Part shown: positions 31,854 to 35,691 of the stretch, piece after piece
Position numbering within the stretch: position 1 is the stretch's first letter
How the letters are laid out: each line of letters opens with the position of its first letter
Source: Bacteroidaceae bacterium
GTDB taxonomy: Bacteria > Bacteroidota > Bacteroidia > Bacteroidales > Bacteroidaceae
Length of the DNA stretch: 35,691 nt
NCBI GenBank assembly: GCA_016291905.1
Contig: JAEEZS010000029.1
Location: 1 to 35,691, forward strand
Direction of reading: 5' to 3'
The notes under the pieces: generated by a model
Seen by the model: only the letters and a program-made list of their open reading frames with translations
Databases searched by the model: none
What the model was told of the DNA's origin: nothing
Translations under genes and position numbers: made by a program

Positions 31854-33629
31854 ATGAAAAGCGTGCGCCGATGTCTTCCCCTCCTTGCCCTGCTGTTGCT
31901 GGCAGGTAGCGTCACTTCGTGCCGCGATACGTCTTGCCGCGATGCCCTGCAGCATGCCGAGGCCCTTATGGAGACCGACCCCCATGCCGCCCGCGCCGTG
32001 CTGGACAGTATAGACCCACCCCCAACCCCTCCCGTGAGGGAGGGGAGGCTCTCCCCCTTACGGGGGAGCGGGAAGGGGGTCTTCGCCCTTTATGCTCTCC
32101 TTCGCACGCAGGCTGATTATAAATGCTACGTCCGTCTCACCTCCGACTCCCTACCCCTTATTGCTACAAACTACTACGGCACAAAGCGCAAGACGCAGCA
32201 TGCCGCCCTTGCACAATACTACCTCGGCTGCACCTACTCCGATATGAGTCGCGACCTTGATGCCATTGATGCCTTTCTTCGTGCCACCACCCTCTTCCCC
32301 GATACGACAAACAAGTATTATGCCTATTGCCAAAGAGATTATGGGGAATTGTTACTCCAACATGAGCGCAAAGTAGAAGCCTTACAGGCTTTTCGGCATT
32401 ATCGTTTTTCAGACATTTGCCGTACCGATTCCGTCAACGTGGGTTGGGCTGACTGGTACATGGGAGAAGCCTATCTTTATATGAATCAGGCGGAACAGGC
32501 TGAACCGTACCTCCTGCGTGTAATAGCCAATCCCTATCTGAGCAAGAAACATCATGCTAATACCCGTTTTCAATTAGCTAAACTATATGCATTCTTAAAT
32601 GGAGACTATGCTAAAGCAAAGCCCTATATTGAGCAGTCTATTGCGGGTTACAAAGATAAGACGATCATTGGCGCGGCCTATCATGTTAAAGCCGACATTC
32701 TTTGGCATGAGGGCGAATTGGACTCCGCCTTCTACTATTATAAAAAGGTATTAACATGCAAGCAAGACACCCGCACTTACTGCGAAACCTACAAAAAGTT
32801 GACTGAACTCTCGCTGGCCCTAAACCAGACAGATTCGTCGGATGTTTATTTTCAGCAATACATGGCTTTTGCTGATTCCGTTAACCAAATCCGCAGGGAC
32901 AAGGAGATTAGCGACATTGAAAACAACCATGTGGTGGAACTCCACGACCGCGAGCTGGCCCTGCAGCGTTCGCGTCTTTACTGGACATGGGGTATTCTGT
33001 TTGTCTTCTTGGTGTTTATTGCCTCTATGATCATTCTTCTTAACGACCGCCGGCACAAGGCAAGCGCCTTGAACTACGAGCAGCAGCTGAAGGACATCGA
33101 GCGCTGGTACATTCAGGAAAACGCGCCTGACGACGAAGAGGACATTGAAGCGGACGTTGAAACGGACGTTGAAGCGGACGTTGAAGCGGACGACAATCTT
33201 GCCGTTCACGCCGATTTGCCTGCCGAGGAAATCCCCTCTGTCACGTCATGGTTCTCCCTGCAGCAAAAGCGCCTTACGCTCTATCGGAATCAATACCTCG
33301 CCAGCAAGTGGCCTGGCTATTTCATCTCCCATCAGGCCGACGTAGAGAAAAAAGAATTAATGTCCCCTGCCGACTCTGAACAGTTCCTGCAGTATCTGAG
33401 TGAGCTATTCGTGAACATGATGGTCGACCTGTATCGCGAGAGTGGCCACCTCAACCGGAGTGACATGGAGTTTTGCTGCATGACGATGCTTGGCTTCGAC
33501 GCTAACCAGATAGCCTATTGCTGCCGCAAGCCCGTAAAGTATAGCTACAATCGACGCACACGTCTTGGCGAGCGGCTGACGGCAGAGTGGTATCAGTTCA
33601 TTTTCGGAAAGCCGTCCCGGCATGCCTGA
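31854..33629 (+). CDS. Transmembrane TPR sensor/regulator with C-terminal HTH
   Basis: The ATG at 31854 follows AGAGG and opens a lipoprotein-type signal ending VTSC (Cys23); the longer frame to 31674 is promoter DNA. The 591-residue product has TPR-like helices (~100-350; ALAQYYLGCTYSDMSRDLDAIDAF, YMGEAYLYMNQAEQAEPYL), a short coiled coil, and one TM helix (~376-396, WGILFVFLVFIASMIILL). A linker with four EADV-type repeats follows (~432-446). The C-terminal domain (~538-575; CCMTMLGFDANQIAYCCRKPVKYSYNRRTRLGERL read in parts) is shaped like a LuxR/GerE HTH. Similar TPR-TM-HTH proteins are known in Bacteroides/Prevotella as presumed one-component regulators. It lies between two promoters that share the same repeated box. 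Confidence 0.78.
   Translation: MKSVRRCLPLLALLLLAGSVTSCRDTSCRDALQHAEALMETDPHAARAVLDSIDPPPTPPVREGRLSPLRGSGKGVFALYALLRTQADYKCYVRLTSDSLPLIATNYYGTKRKTQHAALAQYYLGCTYSDMSRDLDAIDAFLRATTLFPDTTNKYYAYCQRDYGELLLQHERKVEALQAFRHYRFSDICRTDSVNVGWADWYMGEAYLYMNQAEQAEPYLLRVIANPYLSKKHHANTRFQLAKLYAFLNGDYAKAKPYIEQSIAGYKDKTIIGAAYHVKADILWHEGELDSAFYYYKKVLTCKQDTRTYCETYKKLTELSLALNQTDSSDVYFQQYMAFADSVNQIRRDKEISDIENNHVVELHDRELALQRSRLYWTWGILFVFLVFIASMIILLNDRRHKASALNYEQQLKDIERWYIQENAPDDEEDIEADVETDVEADVEADDNLAVHADLPAEEIPSVTSWFSLQQKRLTLYRNQYLASKWPGYFISHQADVEKKELMSPADSEQFLQYLSELFVNMMVDLYRESGHLNRSDMEFCCMTMLGFDANQIAYCCRKPVKYSYNRRTRLGERLTAEWYQFIFGKPSRHA
32018..32081. repeat. GC-rich palindromic element inserted in frame in the regulator gene
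   Basis: Two hairpins in tandem: CCCCTCCC GTGA GGGAGGGG (32026-32045) and CTCCCCC TTAC GGGGGAG (32051-32068). The outer ends (GACCC.CCCC and GGGAAGGGGGTC) also face each other as an inverted repeat. It encodes a Pro/Arg/Gly-rich stretch of about 21 residues that breaks off between a TPR-like helix and FALYALLRTQADYKCYV. Similar C-rich/G-rich palindromes are interspersed in Bacteroidetes genomes. Confidence 0.65.
33141..33188 (+). repeat. 12-bp tandem repeat, four copies
   Basis: Units GACATTGAAGCG, GACGTTGAAACG, GACGTTGAAGCG, GACGTTGAAGCG. The repeat is in frame and encodes an acidic D-V/I-E-A/T linker between the TM helix and the HTH domain. Confidence 0.85.
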
Positions 33630-33642
33630 TATCATCCGTTCT

Positions 33643-33696
33643 TGCTCAAAACATGCTCAAAACCCTTTCAAAGCAAAAATGAGCAAATTTTGAGCA
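33643..33696 (+). promoter_or_regulatory. Operator-like array upstream of the LRR gene
   Basis: Two TGCTCA sites (33643-33648, 33654-33659) followed by two TGAGCA sites (33680-33685, 33691-33696). Within each pair the period is 11 bp; the pairs point in opposite directions. The second pair repeats the box before the regulator gene almost base for base and ends 8 bp before the -33 position, exactly as there. Confidence 0.65.
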
Positions 33697-33704
33697 ATAT
33701 TTTT

Positions 33705-33736
33705 CTTGGCGCTTTGCTAATGTCTTCCTATTTTTG
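33705..33736 (+). promoter_or_regulatory. LRR gene promoter
   Basis: CTTG (33705-33708), 20 nt, TATTTTTG (33729-33736), ~38 bp before the ATG. The -33 box is off consensus by one base. Confidence 0.65.
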
Positions 33737-33774
33737 TGCCGAAAAAAAACATTAACCCCTAAAAAACATTGATT

Positions 33775-35337
33775 ATGAAAAAGACTTTTTATTTACTATT
33801 TGCTCTGCTGTTATTTGCCGGAGCTGTTCATGCGAAGACCACCGGTGATGGCTGGTGGTACGCTTGGGATGGGCAAAAGGACATTGAATTGGTGAACGAT
33901 GAAGGCCTGCGCAACGACAGCCTTCAATGCTTCTTGTCGGTTAGCGATATCATCTATATCGGCCATGTAAATCCACAGTATTATCGCTACCTTGCCAATC
34001 TCATGAGGCAAGATTCAACACTTACAATTGCTAAACTCGATACCACAACGGTTGTTGTCACGCGAGCGGAAACTAATGATACCGTTTTCATGAGGGGTTA
34101 TAGAAAATGTGATGATCCCAAGCTCCAGCTGAATTATCTCGGATTTACCAATGGGGATTACAAGTTGAACGTTCAATGGCGCGACTGCTGGTGGAGAGGC
34201 GACTTCACGTTCAAAACGCATTGGCCCGAAGGTGAGTACGTGTTCGTTGACAGCGCATATTACCGGTTATATGGGCGATATGCCGCTACCATAGACCCTG
34301 CCTATTTAGACAAACCCGGCACGCTCAGGAGGGGTTGGGATTGGTGTAAGCCCACTTATCGTGACTATCCTGATCATCTCGTCATTCCTGAAGAACTCAT
34401 CTACGAGGGAAAGGCGTACGAGGTTGTCGCTATTGAAAGGCGCTCCTTCTGGTATTGCTATTACCTGTTGTCGGTAAAGCTCCCGAATACGATTACCCAC
34501 ATTGACGATGCCGCTTTCAAGGACTGTCCGAATCTCCGACGCATCAACATCCCCCCAAGTGTCACTTCTTTAGGAGACGGTGCATTCTCGGGTTGTGAAA
34601 GGCTGTCTGACATAGTCATTCCCGAAGGGATAACTGTAATAAAAGGTTCGACATTTAATGACTGTATGAGACTTTCTGCCATCACACTTCCAAGCACCCT
34701 TACAAGTATCGAGGATAGGGCTTTCGCCGGCTGCATCTCCTTACCCTATCTCTATATTCCCGACAACGTTTCAGTCATTGGGGAAGATGTTTTCTTTGCT
34801 TGTAAAAGCCTGATGGAAATTCATCTACCCAAGTCTCTCAAAGATATAAAACATTATACTTTCAGAGGCTGTGAATCTTTGGCATCGATTGAAATTCCAC
34901 AACGCGTCAGAATCATTGAGGATGAGGCTTTCGTAGGATGCACAAGCTTGGTATCCGTCACACTCCCTGAAAGCCTGACACAGATTGGCGACAAGGCTTT
35001 TGCCGATATGTCCAGTTCCGGCCACATCTACTGCGAGGCGAAAGAACCCTTTACGATTAATGCGAACACGTTCAACTACAATTGTACCTTGCACGTTCCA
35101 TACGGCTGCAAGGAGAAGTATGAGAAAGCCGATTATTGGAAGAGGTTCACTAACATTGAGGAGATGGAAGCAGAAAAATACAACGAACCTGTGCAATATG
35201 GTGAAACGGGCGTCGCTCCTGCCGTGAGTGATGATGCCGTATCCGACGGACATTTCTACGACCTCCAGGGCCGTCCTGCCGACGGAACAAAGAAGGGCAT
35301 CTACATCCGTAACGGAAAGAAAGTGCTGGTGAGATAG
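33775..35337 (+). CDS. Secreted BspA-type leucine-rich-repeat protein
   Basis: The ATG at 33775 opens a signal peptide (MKKTFYLLFALLLFAGAVHA); an in-frame TTG six bases upstream is disregarded. The 520-residue product has a Tyr/Trp-rich N-terminal domain. About eight LRR_5 (Treponema pallidum/BspA-type) repeats of ~23 residues follow, over ~210-420, with the pattern I-x-x-x-A-F-x-G-C-x-x-L-x-x-I-x-I-P. The C-terminal tail is YDLQGRPADGTKKGIYIRNGKKVLVR read in parts, a C-terminal motif common on exported Prevotella proteins and reminiscent of type IX sorting tails. BspA-type LRRs often bind host or other bacterial proteins. It lies directly after the TPR-HTH regulator and shares its promoter box, so it is a likely regulatory target. 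Confidence 0.85.
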   Translation: MKKTFYLLFALLLFAGAVHAKTTGDGWWYAWDGQKDIELVNDEGLRNDSLQCFLSVSDIIYIGHVNPQYYRYLANLMRQDSTLTIAKLDTTTVVVTRAETNDTVFMRGYRKCDDPKLQLNYLGFTNGDYKLNVQWRDCWWRGDFTFKTHWPEGEYVFVDSAYYRLYGRYAATIDPAYLDKPGTLRRGWDWCKPTYRDYPDHLVIPEELIYEGKAYEVVAIERRSFWYCYYLLSVKLPNTITHIDDAAFKDCPNLRRINIPPSVTSLGDGAFSGCERLSDIVIPEGITVIKGSTFNDCMRLSAITLPSTLTSIEDRAFAGCISLPYLYIPDNVSVIGEDVFFACKSLMEIHLPKSLKDIKHYTFRGCESLASIEIPQRVRIIEDEAFVGCTSLVSVTLPESLTQIGDKAFADMSSSGHIYCEAKEPFTINANTFNYNCTLHVPYGCKEKYEKADYWKRFTNIEEMEAEKYNEPVQYGETGVAPAVSDDAVSDGHFYDLQGRPADGTKKGIYIRNGKKVLVR

Positions 35338-35349
35338 TTTACGTAATAA

Positions 35350-35409
35350 TATAAACCTTTTAACTACAAGTATTACATCCTTGGCGGCAAGAAGGTGCTG
35401 GCGAGATAA
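35350..35409 (+). pseudogene. Decayed second copy of the LRR C-terminal tail
   Basis: Just 12 bp after the LRR stop, a short frame reads ...YYILGGKKVLAR-stop. It is close in both protein and DNA to the IYIRNGKKVLVR-stop end of the LRR protein. It has no start, RBS or room for a gene, so it looks like the remnant of a tandem duplication or of a second paralogue deleted by recombination. Confidence 0.6.
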
Positions 35410-35452
35410 CATGGGAACAAACTAAGAAATAAGCCTGCTTTTATTCGCTTAC

Positions 35453-35575
35453 CTATTTCGTGAACCCTTTTGCCCCGCTGCTCGTGACGAGTAGCGGGGC
35501 AACATATTGCGCCAGGAGTTCATGGCCTCGTAGAGGAGTAAGGGCGTGTAAGAGAGTGTGTTGTAGGTCGGGCAT
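35453..35575 (-). CDS. Possible 40-residue minus-strand ORF (doubtful)
   Basis: An ATG at 35575 opens MPDLQHTLLHALTPLRGHEL..., ending at a TAG at 35453. It spans the long hairpin, has no clear RBS, and is preceded by the ATTACAG repeats. It may be a remnant of, or antisense to, a repeated non-coding element rather than a gene. Confidence 0.2.
   Translation of the reverse strand: MPDLQHTLLHALTPLRGHELLAQYVAPLLVTSSGAKGFTK
35470..35502. terminator. Long hairpin after the LRR gene
   Basis: TTGCCCCGCTGCTCG pairs with its complement over 15 bp (one G-T) around a TGA loop. No T tract follows on the + strand, so it is a strong fold but an uncertain terminator. It overlaps a small minus-strand open frame. 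Confidence 0.5.
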
Positions 35576-35600
35576 TACAGTTATTACAGATTACAGTTAG
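35574..35600 (+). repeat. ATTACAG triplicate in AT-rich terminal DNA
   Basis: Three ATTACAG heptamers occur within 24 bp (spacings 9 and 7). From there to 35691 the DNA is very AT-rich (TAATAATAAATATATTATAATA-like runs) with no open frame; it may be the promoter region of a gene beyond the window. Confidence 0.5.
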
Positions 35601-35691
35601 TTTTTTGAGGGTATGTGTTTTCTCAATTCTCCTCTATAATACTATATAACTAATTAATAATAAATATATTATAATATAAAATAAGGAGGGG

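Noticed and set aside
33643..33696. CRISPR-like short repeats
   Set aside because: Repeats are 6 bp with 11-bp period and no spacers; they fit half-sites, and no cas gene is present.

Overview
The window looks like chromosomal DNA of a Bacteroidales bacterium, most likely Prevotella or a close Prevotellaceae relative. This rests on protein flavour (MutS2, PPi-dependent phosphofructokinase, FISUMP and BspA-type LRR surface proteins, many lipoproteins) and on promoters of the Bacteroidetes type: a TTTG box at -33, 20 nt, then TAnnTTTG at -7. That layout recurs exactly at most of the promoters listed. There is no rRNA, IS element, integrase or CRISPR array. The taxonomic call is inference.

Region 1 (1-11.4 kb, + strand) is a four-gene operon of exported proteins. 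It holds the 3' part of a giant beta-rich/coiled-coil protein, an FN3-repeat protein, a small lipoprotein, and a large lipoprotein ending in a FISUMP-like domain. Region 2 (11.4-17.1 kb, - strand) holds recJ, recQ and a stand-alone DAHP synthase that lacks the usual chorismate mutase domain, preceded by a separate outer-membrane-like protein. Region 3 (17.1-24 kb) holds pepP, a small conserved gene on the other strand, and an apparent pfp - GH25 lysozyme - lipoprotein - prmA operon. That operon closes with a hairpin that also faces tRNA-Ala. Region 4 (24-27.8 kb) has a repeat-bearing tRNA-Ala leader, a Trp/Tyr/Gly- and Ser-rich exported protein, and an OmpP1/FadL-like porin. Region 5 (27.8-31.5 kb) has mutS2 and an SDR dehydrogenase fired from back-to-back promoters, then tRNA-Ser(UGA).

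Region 6 (31.5-35.7 kb) is the most interesting part. A membrane-spanning one-component regulator (lipobox, periplasmic TPRs, one TM helix, acidic repeat linker, cytoplasmic HTH) is followed by a secreted BspA-type LRR protein. Both genes carry the same promoter-proximal box: two TGAGCA half-sites 11 bp apart, 8 bp before a weak -33 element, then 20 bp, then the -7. The downstream copy also has two TGCTCA half-sites in opposite orientation. I infer an autoregulated sensor/regulator and its surface-protein target. The regulator gene also carries an in-frame GC-rich palindromic repeat insertion and a 12-bp tandem repeat. The window ends in AT-rich DNA with a decayed C-terminal tail copy, a strong hairpin and ATTACAG repeats.
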